A stretch of 64,000 nt of DNA, taken from positions 15,267 to 79,266 of the forward strand of contig JACKDN010000035.1 in NCBI GenBank assembly GCA_020633465.1. The letters are read 5' to 3'. The position numbers were made by a program, and so were the translations under genes. The notes below the pieces were generated by a model. The model was not told the DNA's origin, ran no database searches, and saw only the letters and a list, made by a program, of their open reading frames with translations. The stretch comes from Myxococcales bacterium (GTDB lineage Bacteria; Myxococcota_A; Bradymonadia; UBA7976; UBA1532). This document shows positions 27,685-38,158 of this stretch, piece by piece. The stretch's first letter is position 1. Each line of letters begins with the position of its first letter.

Positions 27685-28688
27685 ATGCGCTGGCTCACCG
27701 CCCTGCTCGTCCTGGTCGCGGCGCCGATGAGCGCGCACGCCGAGATCGAGCCGAAGTACTACGCCGAGATGCAGGCGGGCGCGCCGGAGGCGGTGACCGT
27801 GAAGGTCACCGAGGTCGACACCTCGGTGTGCGTGCTGTGGTGCTCGAAGCAGAGCGTCACGGCGAAGGCGGTGGTGACGGCCGTCGAGCGGTCGAGCAGC
27901 GGGCTGAAGGTGGGGGACGCCATCACCATCCGCTACACCCACCTCATCCCCAGCGGCGGGTGGGCGGGGCCGCGGCCGATCCCGGTGCTGAAGGCGGGCG
28001 AGACGACCGTGGCCTTCCTGCGGCCGAACAAGCGGTTGGGCTACCACCCGGCGGCGCGGGGCTACAGCTTCGAGCGGGTGGCCGCGGAGCGGGTGCCGCG
28101 CGAGGTGCCGGCGCCCGAGCCGGCCGAGCGGCCGGTGGAGACGCGCACCGCGCGGTGCGTCATCGATCCGGTGCCGGGCGGGAAGCGGCTGCAGGCGGTG
28201 ACCCTGGTGCTCGACGACGGGACGTCGTGGATCGCCGCCTACCGACCCCATGCGCGCTTCTGGCCCTTCGCCGACAAGCGCGTCGTCTTCACCGGGCGGC
28301 CGTACTCGAACCCGCCCCACGTCCAGTCCGTGGGGGGCACGCACGTCGAGGTGAAGACGATCGAGCTGGCGCCCGGTGAGACGGCGTACGCGCCGGCGCC
28401 CGACCGGCTGCCGGCGCCGCCGACCGTGGGGACGCTGGCCGAGCTGAAGGCGCGCGCCGGTCGCTGGTCGCGCGTCGTGATGCCGATCGAGGGCGGCAAG
28501 GTCGTCTTCCCCGACGGCGCGCTGCCTCTCCGCGTCTTCGGCCGCACCCAGCCGAAGGCGGGCGCCCACACCCTGATGGCGCGCTACGTCGAGGGCAACG
28601 ACGGCGCGGCGGTGTACGCGGCGTCGAGCTGCCCGGGGACGTGCCCCGCTGCGGCATGGACGACGCCTCCGGCCCGGGGAAGAAGTAG
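27685..28688 (+). CDS. Secreted protein with OB/NTR-like N-terminal domain; frame shift near its end
   Basis: ATG 27685 follows GGGAGGT. A clear signal peptide (residues 1-20, ending S-A-H-A-E) precedes a beta-rich domain ('AVTVKVTEVDTSVCVLWCSKQ', 'GDAITIRYTHLIP', 'KAGETTVAFLRP') reminiscent of NTR/OB folds. A second beta domain of unknown type follows. Around 28615-28625 the frame appears to lose one base: the shifted frame continues 'VELPGDVPRCGMDDASGPGKK' to TAG at 28686. The unshifted frame instead runs on for over 1 kb through the antisense of the next gene. I therefore end the gene at 28688. The function is unknown; the NTR comparison is inference. Confidence 0.6.
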
Positions 28689-28689
28689 G

Positions 28690-29823
28690 TCAGGGCGCGG
28701 GCAGCGGGCCGTCGAGGGTCTGGAACGCCTCGAAGTCGTCCACCCGCTCGACCAGCTCGGGGCAGTCGATGAAGGGGTTGCGGTTGCCCTGGATCGCCTC
28801 GACGGCGTCGTTGCGCCCCCGCTCGAGATCGTCGGGCGGATCCTCCGCGTGCCAGGCGCGCACCGTCGCCTCTTCGGTGGCGGGCAGATCCAGCCCCCAG
28901 CGCACCGAGTAGTAGAGGACCGTCCGCGCGATGTCCCCGCGGCGGGCCGCGCGCACCTCGAAGACGGTGTCGCCGCTGGCGTCGGTGCCCAGCACGCTGG
29001 GGCTGTGGTCGAGCACGCGGTCGCGCACCGGCGTCCCGAACCGGAAGCTGCCGCGCGCGCTGTTGGCCCCCGCGTCGCTGGGCCACAGGTTGTGGATGTC
29101 GCTCTCGTGGTGGCTGAACAGCACGCTGTCGCGATCGCCGTCCATGCGCGAGCGCGGCCAGACGTGCTCGGCGTTGAAGTCGTTGTGGTTGGGCTCCTCG
29201 TCGGGGCCGGTGGCCACGAAGCGCCCGGTGTAGACGCACTCGACGCCCTGCTGGCCGCCCGGGCCGGGGCGCCGCTCCACCTGCGTGAACATGAAGTGGC
29301 GCGCGGTGGTGTAGCGGTTGAGGTTGCCGCCCAGGTCGGCCTGCGGGTCGATGGGCACGTAGGCCGACTGGACGTCGCGGTGCAGGCGGTCGCGCAGCGC
29401 GTCGCCGTCGAGCCCCGCGTAGGCCGCGCAGCCCTCGCCCGGGGGCGCGGCGTCCATCCGCGGCTCGGCGTCGGCCACCGGCGCGGCGTCGACCACCGGC
29501 GCGGCGTCGCTGTCGACGGTCGCGTCGGCGCCGACCGCCCCGTCCTCGTCGACGCCGCGATCGACCTCGATCGCGGCGTCGCCCGCCGCGTCGGTTCCGG
29601 GCGCGGCGTCGTCCACGGCCCGCGCGTCCCGCGGCGCCGCGTCGACGTCCGGCCCGCCGTCTTCGATCGGCGTCACGTCCTGATCGAGGGTGGGCCCGGC
29701 GTCGCCCGGCGCGCCGTCGACCGTGGGCCCGACGTCGGTTGTTCCCTGGGCCGCGCCCTCGTCGTCGGCGTCGTCACAGGCGGCGGGGGCGAACAGCAGC
29801 AGCAGCAGGGCGAGTCGTCGCAT
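28690..29823 (-). CDS. Endonuclease I family lipoprotein
   Basis: A 377-residue protein. The signal ends P-A-A-C, followed by an Asp/Ala linker of about 115 residues that keeps the enzyme away from the membrane. The catalytic domain shows the EndA/NucM beta-beta-alpha-metal site: 'FNAEHVWPRS' with the general-base His, 'HHESDIHNLWPSDAGANSARG', and the closing 'NDAVEAIQGNRNPFIDCPEL'. Enzymes of this family cut DNA and RNA non-specifically in the periplasm or outside the cell, with Mg or Ca. Here the lipid anchor suggests surface-bound nutrient scavenging or prey-DNA degradation. It converges on the preceding gene with a one-base gap. Confidence 0.9.
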   Translation of the reverse strand: MRRLALLLLLFAPAACDDADDEGAAQGTTDVGPTVDGAPGDAGPTLDQDVTPIEDGGPDVDAAPRDARAVDDAAPGTDAAGDAAIEVDRGVDEDGAVGADATVDSDAAPVVDAAPVADAEPRMDAAPPGEGCAAYAGLDGDALRDRLHRDVQSAYVPIDPQADLGGNLNRYTTARHFMFTQVERRPGPGGQQGVECVYTGRFVATGPDEEPNHNDFNAEHVWPRSRMDGDRDSVLFSHHESDIHNLWPSDAGANSARGSFRFGTPVRDRVLDHSPSVLGTDASGDTVFEVRAARRGDIARTVLYYSVRWGLDLPATEEATVRAWHAEDPPDDLERGRNDAVEAIQGNRNPFIDCPELVERVDDFEAFQTLDGPLPAP

Positions 29824-29949
29824 GGCGCGGGAGGTTAGCGGCGGTGCCCCGGCCGACGCCAGCCGCGCCGCGCGGGTGCCGGTGGCGCCGGGCGGCCGCC
29901 CCGTGCTAACCCCGTTCGCAGTCACGCGCGACGGGGGAGGACCAGGCGC

Positions 29950-31455
29950 ATGCGAGGTGTCGGCCGCTGGCTGCTCGTCGGCGTCGCGTTGATGGGCTGC
30001 CAGGAAGTCGAAGAGACGGACGACGCCGGGCCCTCCGGTCCGCCGGCCACGTTCGACGGTGGCGCGGGCGACGGCCTCGACGCCGCCCGGCCCGGGGACG
30101 CGGCAACGGACGGCGACGTCGGCGCCGACGCCCGCCCGTCGCTCGACGCTGCGCCCCCCCGCGACGCTGCGCCGCCCGTCGACGCGGCGCCGCCGCTCGA
30201 CGCCGCGCCGCCTCGACCCGATCTCGCCCCGCTGCCCGACGCCACGCTCGAGCCCGGCCCCCTGGCGACCGAGTGCCCCGTCGCCTGGACCACCCTGGGC
30301 GCCGACCGCCCGGTCGCCTGCGCGGGCCGGCACCACATGGTGGTCGCCGGCACCATCGAGCCGCCCACCGTCGACATCGCGCGCTCGGGCCAAGGCCGCG
30401 TGCTGATCGGGTGGACCGAGCAGACGCTGTTCGACGCGGGCTACTACGTGCTGCGCCAGATCGACGAGCGGCGCCTGGTCGTGATCGACGAGGCCCAGAT
30501 CGAGCCCTTCTTCGAGGTCGGCGAGCTGGTCGGCTCGGCGGCGGCCCTCGCCGTGCAGCGCGAGACCTTCCACCTCGCCCTCTGGTTCACCTCGGACTCG
30601 GGCAGCCAGGTGCAGTACACGCAGTGGCGACCCGACGACTCGCTGGCGCCGGTCGAGGTGGTGTCCGGCCTGGTCGGCAGCGCCGGCGAGGTCGATCTCG
30701 CCGTCGCCGACAACGGTGACGTCCACGTCGCCTGGCACGACGCGCAGTCCGGCCAGATCCTCGTCCGCGCGCGCCGCGCGCCGGACGCCGCGTGGGACGC
30801 CAACCCCTTCGAGGTGGACGTCGATCTCGAGACCAACGCCGATCTGGGCGCGGCCGTGCGCGTCGTCACGACCGATCCGCGCGTCCAGCACGTGGCCTAC
30901 CAGCACGTCCTGGGGCGCTTCGGGGCCGCCCCCGCCTACCGCGCCCGCATCGGCGACCGCTGGACGGCCCGCCGCACCCTGGACAACAACGAGAACCGGC
31001 GCCACAGCGGCGTGGGGCTCGCCCTGGCCGTGCACGCCGACACCCGCACCGTGGCCTACGTCGACTGGGTGGGCGGCACGGGTGAGCTGCGGCTGGCGCA
31101 CTTCGGCTCGGCCGACGAGCTGCCCGTCTTCGAGACCCTCGAGGCGGGCCTGCCGCTGGACGAGACGCCCTCGCGCTTCCCCCTGGCCATGCGCGTCGAC
31201 CGCGTCGGCCTGCTGCACCTGGCGGCGGTCGTGCCCGACGGCGGGGGCCGGTGGGCGCTGCGCTATTGGCGGCAGACTCGCCTGGGTGGGCCCCTGACGT
31301 GGCTCGTCGACACGGTCGACGACGACGTCGAGATGCGGAACCTGTCGGCCCGCGTCGACCTGTTCGTCGACGACGATCGGCGCCCCCACATCGCCTGGTT
31401 CGACGCGGGCGACGGCAACATCCACTACGCGCAGCTCGATCCCGACGGGCAGTAG
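29950..31455 (+). CDS. Lipoprotein with beta-propeller-like repeats
   Basis: A 501-residue protein; ATG 29950 with GGGGGAGG upstream. The signal ends L-M-G-C, followed by an Asp/Ala/Pro linker to about residue 105. The body repeats blades of the type 'GEVDLAVADNGDVHVAWHDAQSG' and 'VDLFVDDDRRPHIAWFDAGDGNIHYAQL', as in sialidase-like or BNR propellers. No catalytic Arg triad or Asp box is complete, so an enzyme call is not justified; a surface binding protein is more likely. It is divergent from the endonuclease lipoprotein across 126 bases. Confidence 0.8.
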   Translation: MRGVGRWLLVGVALMGCQEVEETDDAGPSGPPATFDGGAGDGLDAARPGDAATDGDVGADARPSLDAAPPRDAAPPVDAAPPLDAAPPRPDLAPLPDATLEPGPLATECPVAWTTLGADRPVACAGRHHMVVAGTIEPPTVDIARSGQGRVLIGWTEQTLFDAGYYVLRQIDERRLVVIDEAQIEPFFEVGELVGSAAALAVQRETFHLALWFTSDSGSQVQYTQWRPDDSLAPVEVVSGLVGSAGEVDLAVADNGDVHVAWHDAQSGQILVRARRAPDAAWDANPFEVDVDLETNADLGAAVRVVTTDPRVQHVAYQHVLGRFGAAPAYRARIGDRWTARRTLDNNENRRHSGVGLALAVHADTRTVAYVDWVGGTGELRLAHFGSADELPVFETLEAGLPLDETPSRFPLAMRVDRVGLLHLAAVVPDGGGRWALRYWRQTRLGGPLTWLVDTVDDDVEMRNLSARVDLFVDDDRRPHIAWFDAGDGNIHYAQLDPDGQ

Positions 31456-31540
31456 CGCACCGTTCACCACCCAGCCTGGTGGCGTGGTCGTCGTCGGCGA
31501 AGCGGTCCGTCGTGATTCGGCGGCGAGCTCCTCGCGCTGA

Positions 31541-32344
31541 TCAGTCGGGCGCGGACGCCTCGCAGATATAGCTGTAGCCGCGCCCGCAGGGCCGATCGTC
31601 CCACTGGGTGTCGCGCCCGTCGCGGGTCATCAGCAGGCCGCAGTCCTCACCGCCGCTGCCATTGTTGGGCTCGCCGCGATCCCAATGGCTGTAGGCCACG
31701 GGGGTGCCGTCCAGCCAGACCCAGTCGCCCTCGTTTTGGCGGTCGTTGAGGCCCAGCCAGGTGTCGCCGAAGCCCCGCTGGTTGACCGAGGCGTACAGAT
31801 AGCTGTCCTCGGCGCCGTCCTCGACCACCGCGAGATCGTAGCCCACCTGCTGGCAGGCGGCGCGCGCCGTCGGCCAGTCGACCTGCTGGGGACAGAAGAG
31901 ATAGGCGCTGGTGCCGAACGCGCCCAGATCGCAGGGGCAGGCGGCCCCCTCGTCGATGCGATCGTCACAGTCTTCGTCGGTGCCGTCGCACGTCTCGACC
32001 CCGCACACGGGCCCCACGTCGACGCGCGGCGCGGCGTCGGCGGGCGGTGGCGGAGGCGCCGCGTCCGCCGCGGGCGGCGGCAGGGCGTCGAGCGTCGGAT
32101 CGGGCGGCGCGCTGTCGACGACCGGCGGCGCGGCGTCGGCCGACGGCGCGGGCGGGGTGCCCCGATCGAGGCGCCGGGCGCCGGCGTCGGTCGAGCGGGG
32201 GAAGGGCGAGCCGGACACGAGCGCGTCGACCGCCGCGCCGCCGTCGGCGGACTTGGCGGGCAGGTCGATCGGATCACCCTCGGCGCACGCCGCGAGCGCC
32301 CCCACCAGCATCCCGATCGCCCACCGTCGTCCGACCACCATCAT
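31541..32344 (-). CDS. Lipoprotein with C-type lectin domain
   Basis: About 267 residues. ATG 32344 is the first start; GTG 32338 has better spacing from GAGAGG. The signal ends L-A-A-C, then an Asp/Pro linker, then a Cys-rich 'VETCDGTDEDCDDRIDEG' motif like that in MopE-type surface proteins. A complete C-type lectin domain closes the protein: 'YLFCPQQVDWPTARAACQ', 'TWLGLNDRQNEGDWVW', the calcium/sugar motif Glu-Pro-Asn in 'DRGEPNNGSGGEDC' and 'WDDRPCGRGYSYICE'. EPN motifs favour mannose-type sugars in animal lectins. A lipid-anchored sugar-binding adhesin is the natural inference. Confidence 0.87.
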   Translation of the reverse strand: MMVVGRRWAIGMLVGALAACAEGDPIDLPAKSADGGAAVDALVSGSPFPRSTDAGARRLDRGTPPAPSADAAPPVVDSAPPDPTLDALPPPAADAAPPPPPADAAPRVDVGPVCGVETCDGTDEDCDDRIDEGAACPCDLGAFGTSAYLFCPQQVDWPTARAACQQVGYDLAVVEDGAEDSYLYASVNQRGFGDTWLGLNDRQNEGDWVWLDGTPVAYSHWDRGEPNNGSGGEDCGLLMTRDGRDTQWDDRPCGRGYSYICEASAPD

Positions 32345-32489
32345 CCTCTCGCGCCGCGCGTGGCCCCGGCGCCGAGCGCACGCTCGAGCACCTCGCCGCG
32401 CCCACCCTGTGCTCGGCGTACACTAGCACACGCGCCCTCGGCGGAAGCACGGGCCGTGCCGCCGCCGCAGCCTCGGACGGGCGACGGCA

Positions 32490-32507
32490 TGGGGACGACC
32501 GTCCCCA
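32490..32507. promoter_or_regulatory. Inverted repeat, candidate operator
   Basis: TGGGGACG and CGTCCCCA are perfect 8-base arms separated by AC. The repeat lies 58 bases before the Cys-rich lipoprotein gene and 145 bases upstream of the divergent lectin gene. It may bind a dimeric regulator of one or both; it could also simply form a hairpin. Confidence 0.4.
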
Positions 32508-32553
32508 CGCGGTCGGGGCCACCCGCCCCCTGTGCGCGGCCCCGCGACGCGCG

Positions 32554-32559
32554 TAGACT
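32554..32559 (+). promoter_or_regulatory. Candidate -10 box placed for a leaderless transcript
   Basis: TAGACT at 32554-32559 sits 6 bases before the ATG at 32566, where transcription from it would begin at or next to the start codon. No convincing -35 hexamer or ribosome-binding site is visible, which fits a leaderless mRNA but is weak evidence. Confidence 0.3.
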
Positions 32560-32565
32560 CGGGCC

Positions 32566-33438
32566 ATGCGACGCGACGCGAGCTTGCTGGTCGGGGCACT
32601 CCTGCTCGCCGGCTGCACCCCGATCCTCGACACGGGCGAGCGCCCCCAGGACGGCCCGCCCGTGCGGCCCGCGGTCGAAGCGGGCCTCGTGGACGCGACG
32701 CTCGACGCGACGATCCCGGACGCCCCGGTCGACGACGCCGCGGCCGTCCTCACCGACGCCGGCGGCGAGCCGACGGGGGACGCGGTCGCGCCGGGCGACG
32801 CCGCGCCTGCCCCGCCCACCCCGAGCTGCGCGCCCCCCGGCGCGCCCCTCGGCGCCTGCAGCGTCTGCGGCGCGGACGGCCTGCCGGCGCCGCTGCTGGA
32901 CGACGAGAGCTGTCCGGTCGGGTGCGGCCCACGCTTCGAGCTGAACGACTCGGTGTGCTTCCGCACCGACGTCGTCGAAGCCCACCGCTGCCGGGCGCTG
33001 GGCGTCTGCCACCCGGACCGCGCGTCGGCCTGCACCGAGGGGCAGCCGGTCGAGGTCGCCCGCGCCGAGGGGCCCTGCGAGCACATCGTCGGGTGCGCGG
33101 GTGACGTCCCGCCGCGCCGCGAGGTGCTCGTCGGCGAGCCCTGCAACCGCTTCGGCCTGTGCGGTGAAGACGGGACCTGCGACGTCCCCCCCGAATGCGA
33201 CCTGCCCGGCGATCTCTGGCTGTGCAGCCACCGGATCGTCGACGGGACCCCCCGCTGCACGGTGCAAGGCACCGATCCGGACACGGCCATCGACTGCGTC
33301 GAGGTCTGCGGCCGGGGCGGCGGGCGCTGCGTGGGGGCCCAGATCTGGGGCCCCGCCGTCTGCGCCCCCGGCCTGCCCGTCGGCTGCCGCCAGCGTGCCG
33401 CCAGGGTGCTCTGCGTCTGCAGCTTCGAGACCGAGTGA
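32566..33438 (+). CDS. Cys-rich lipoprotein
   Basis: A 290-residue protein with a lipoprotein signal ending L-A-G-C and an Asp/Ala linker to about residue 85. The body has about 22 cysteines in small clusters ('GACSVCGADGLP', 'CPVGCGPRF', 'HRCRALGVCHPD', 'FGLCGEDGTCDVPPECDL', 'VEVCGRGGGRCVG', 'VLCVCSFETE'), pointing to a disulfide-stabilised extracellular domain of small modules. I do not recognise the family. No ribosome-binding site precedes the ATG. It is divergent from the lectin lipoprotein. Confidence 0.75.
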   Translation: MRRDASLLVGALLLAGCTPILDTGERPQDGPPVRPAVEAGLVDATLDATIPDAPVDDAAAVLTDAGGEPTGDAVAPGDAAPAPPTPSCAPPGAPLGACSVCGADGLPAPLLDDESCPVGCGPRFELNDSVCFRTDVVEAHRCRALGVCHPDRASACTEGQPVEVARAEGPCEHIVGCAGDVPPRREVLVGEPCNRFGLCGEDGTCDVPPECDLPGDLWLCSHRIVDGTPRCTVQGTDPDTAIDCVEVCGRGGGRCVGAQIWGPAVCAPGLPVGCRQRAARVLCVCSFETE

Positions 33439-33472
33439 CGACCGCCGACGCGCCACCCCAGCGCCGACCGGA

Positions 33473-34072
33473 TCAGTCGATGCCCGGGCGCAGCGGCGGC
33501 GGCGGATCGCGCAGCCAAAGCCACAACGTCACCGCGCCGGCCACGGCGGCGAAGCCCCACGCGACGTCGCTGGCCCGCCCGAAGGCCTCGGCGCGCGCCA
33601 CGTGCTCGTCGTAGGCGGACGGATCGTCCGTGTCGCGCGCCTCCTGCGCGGCGCCCACCGCCACCCCCCCGAAGCTGGCCGCGGCGACGCCGACGCCGAG
33701 CGTCGTCACCAGGGACGCGATGCGCCAGGGGGCCGCGGGATCGGGTCGTACGCACGACGGCCGCAGCGCGGGCAGCCGCGCCCGCGCCGCGGCGGCGGCC
33801 TCGGTGTCGGTCTCGAGCTCGAGGTAGGTGGTGTAGGTCTCGGCCGCCCGGCAGGCCATCACGGGGTCGCCGTCGCGCCGCGACAGCGCGTCGCGGACGT
33901 AGGCCAGGTTGTAGATGACCAGGGGATCCAGCCGGCAGGCCGGGCGACGGCGCACCGCCCGCAGCGCCTCGTGCGCCGCGTCGAGATCCTCGGCCGCCAC
34001 CTCGACGGCGTCCAGCGCGCACTCGGCGTGCGCCGATGTCGCGACCAACATCAGGATCAGCAGCCGGCGCAT
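33473..34072 (-). CDS. Secreted or envelope protein with TPR-like N-terminus and C-terminal helices
   Basis: A 199-residue protein with a signal peptide (residues 1-17, ending S-A-H-A). A helical region follows ('LDAAHEALRAVRRRPACRLDPLVIYNLAYVRDALSRRDGD', 'CRAAETYTTYLELETDTEAAAAARARL') that reads like two short TPR units. Two membrane helices close it ('LVTTLGVGVAAASFGGVAVGAA' and 'VAWGFAAVAGAVTLWLW'). It begins 16 bases after the kinase gene on the same strand. In Myxococcota such TPR/membrane proteins commonly accompany Ser/Thr kinases, so it may be a partner of the kinase. Confidence 0.7.
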   Translation of the reverse strand: MRRLLILMLVATSAHAECALDAVEVAAEDLDAAHEALRAVRRRPACRLDPLVIYNLAYVRDALSRRDGDPVMACRAAETYTTYLELETDTEAAAAARARLPALRPSCVRPDPAAPWRIASLVTTLGVGVAAASFGGVAVGAAQEARDTDDPSAYDEHVARAEAFGRASDVAWGFAAVAGAVTLWLWLRDPPPPLRPGID

Positions 34073-34088
34073 CGCGGCCCAGCATGCG

Positions 34089-35800
34089 TCAACGCGGGCG
34101 GCCCACGCCAGCCCGGCGGCAACCCACGCCCAAAACCAGACAGGCCCGCCGATAGCGCTCGCGCGGCAGGCGCGCCGCCGCCGCGCCCAGGATCTCGAGC
34201 AGATCGAGCGCCCGGCGCGCGGTGGCGCAATCACAGCGGCCGAGCGCCTCGCCGAACATCTGCTGCGGTGACGGCCCCGCGTCGGGCAGCACCGCCACCA
34301 GCGGGCCTGCGTCGCGCGCCGCCGGCCCCGCGTCGCTCGACCCGACCGCACGACCGGGCGCGCGGGCTCGACCGGCCTCGGGCGTCCCCGCGTCGGGCGG
34401 CGGCTGGGGCTCCGGCGGCTCGATCGGGCGTCGGCCGTCGGGCGTCGCCTCGGCGTTGCGCGACGCGCCGCCGCCCGGCGCCCGGGTGCCGGCCGCCCGG
34501 GCAGTGGGCGCGGGGCGCTCGGCGCGCCACCGCGACCGGTCCCGCGTCGGGCGGCCGCCGCGGCGATCCCCGCGGCGCGCCGAACGAGCCGTGGCGGCGC
34601 GTCCGCGCGCGCCCCGTCGTCCGTCCGAGCGGCGGCCACCGCGGGCCCGACGCCCTGATCCCGGATCACGATCGGCGGCACGACGGTCGGTGGCGGCGCG
34701 ACGACGACGGCGGGAGGCCCCGCGCTCGGCGCGCCGAGCCCCGCGGTCACGGGGGCCGGGCTCGACGGCCACAGCGTGAGCGCCAGCAGGGCCACCGCCG
34801 CCAGCCCGCCGGCCCACAGCGCGCCTCGCCTCAGGTGGGTGCGGCGCGACGCCGGTGGCTCGGGCGCGTCCTCCGGTGGCGGCTCGGCGCGCACCCGTCG
34901 GATGACGGTGACCACCTCGCCGGGCCCGGTCAGGATCGAGGCGGCCGGCGCGCGCGCGTCGTCCGCCTGAGCGGCCCGCTCGAGGGCCTGACGCATCGCG
35001 TCGGCCGAGGCGAAGCGCGCCTCGGGCGCGCGGGCGGTGGCGCAGGCCACCACCGCCCGAGCCGCCGGCGAGACCTCCGGCGGCAGCGCGTCCAGGCGGC
35101 CCGCGCGCAGCGCCTCCACCAGTCGCCGGAAGGCTCGACGGCCGATCACCATCTCGACCCACAAGAGCGCCGTCGCGAACTGATCCGCCGCGGGGCCCAC
35201 CGCCTCGCCCGCCCGCTGCTCGGGCGCCGCGTAGGCCGGCGTCCCCATCGACATGCCGGCCCGGGTGCGGAACATGCCGGTGCCCCGCGGCGGCAGGTAG
35301 GGCCGCACCGAGCCGAAGTCGAGCAGCTTGACGCTCAGCGCGCCCTGGGCGTCCTCGACCAGCATCACGTTGCTCGGCTTGACGTCCCGGTGCACCAGGC
35401 CCGCCGCGTGCGCCGCGCTCAGCGCGCCCAACACCTCGCCGACGAGGCGGGCCGCGAGCGTGGGCGCGAACACCCGCCCCGTGCGCAACACCACGCGCAG
35501 ATCGACGCCCTCGACCAGCTCCTCGACGATGAAGGGACCGATGGCGTCGTGGCCGTAGTCGACGAAGCCGACGACGACGGGGTGGCGCAGGCGGTGCAGC
35601 ACCTGCGCCTCGCGCTCGAAGCGCGCGCGCTGGTCGCGGGTCAAGGGCGCGTCGGACCGCAGCACCTTCACGGCGAAGGGCCCCCCGCCTTCCAGATCCT
35701 CGGCCCGGTACACGACACCGAAGGCGCCCGCGCCGAGGCGCTCGACCAGCCGGTAGCGGCCGGCCAGCACCCGACCGAGCAATGGATCGGGTGCGCTCAA
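34089..35800 (-). CDS. Membrane Ser/Thr protein kinase (Hanks type) with apparent frameshift in the linker
   Basis: About 570 residues from TTG 35800. The kinase domain (residues 10-280) is complete: 'LGAGAFGVVYRAED', Lys in 'FAVKVLRSD', 'HRDVKPSNVML', 'DFGSVRPY', and 'MSMGTPAYAAPEQRAG' as the activation segment. A juxtamembrane stretch and one helix ('GALWAGGLAAVALLALTLW') follow near residue 330. Beyond it, the extracellular linker changes frame by one base somewhere in 34500-34640. The second frame gives a sensible tail with 'LPDAGPSPQQMFGEALGRCDCATARRAL' to the stop at 34089. The break lies in extremely GC-rich DNA and is probably a sequence error. The external part may sense a signal; the target is unknown. 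Confidence 0.8.
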
Positions 35801-36094
35801 GACGTCGACTTCGTTGGACGGATGGGGCCCCCCGGGCGCCGATGCGCCCCGATCCTACGCGCTCCCGGCGTCCGATGGGTGAGGAAAGCGGCGGCGGTCG
35901 GCGGGCCGCCCGTCGCCTCGGCGGCGCCGTAGGGCACGACCTCGCCCGCGCCGTCGACCGCGGGGCCGTCGTCCCTGGGGGCGCGCGCCGCCTGGGACAC
36001 CGAGGTCACGACCGCGCGTGCCCCGTGCCTCGCCCGCCGCACCCGGGCGCACCCGCGCGTTGACGACGGCCGCCGGGCGCGCGAAAGTGCCGCC

Positions 36095-38154
<2,060 letters not shown>

Positions 38155-38158
<4 letters not shown>

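Noticed and set aside
28689..29838. Continuation of the 27685 reading frame through the endonuclease gene
   Set aside because: The extension is antisense of a conserved enzyme; a one-base frame error near 28620 explains it better.
35801..36094. Short plus- and minus-strand frames between the kinase and YgfK-like genes
   Set aside because: None has a ribosome-binding site or non-random composition; I treat the stretch as non-coding.
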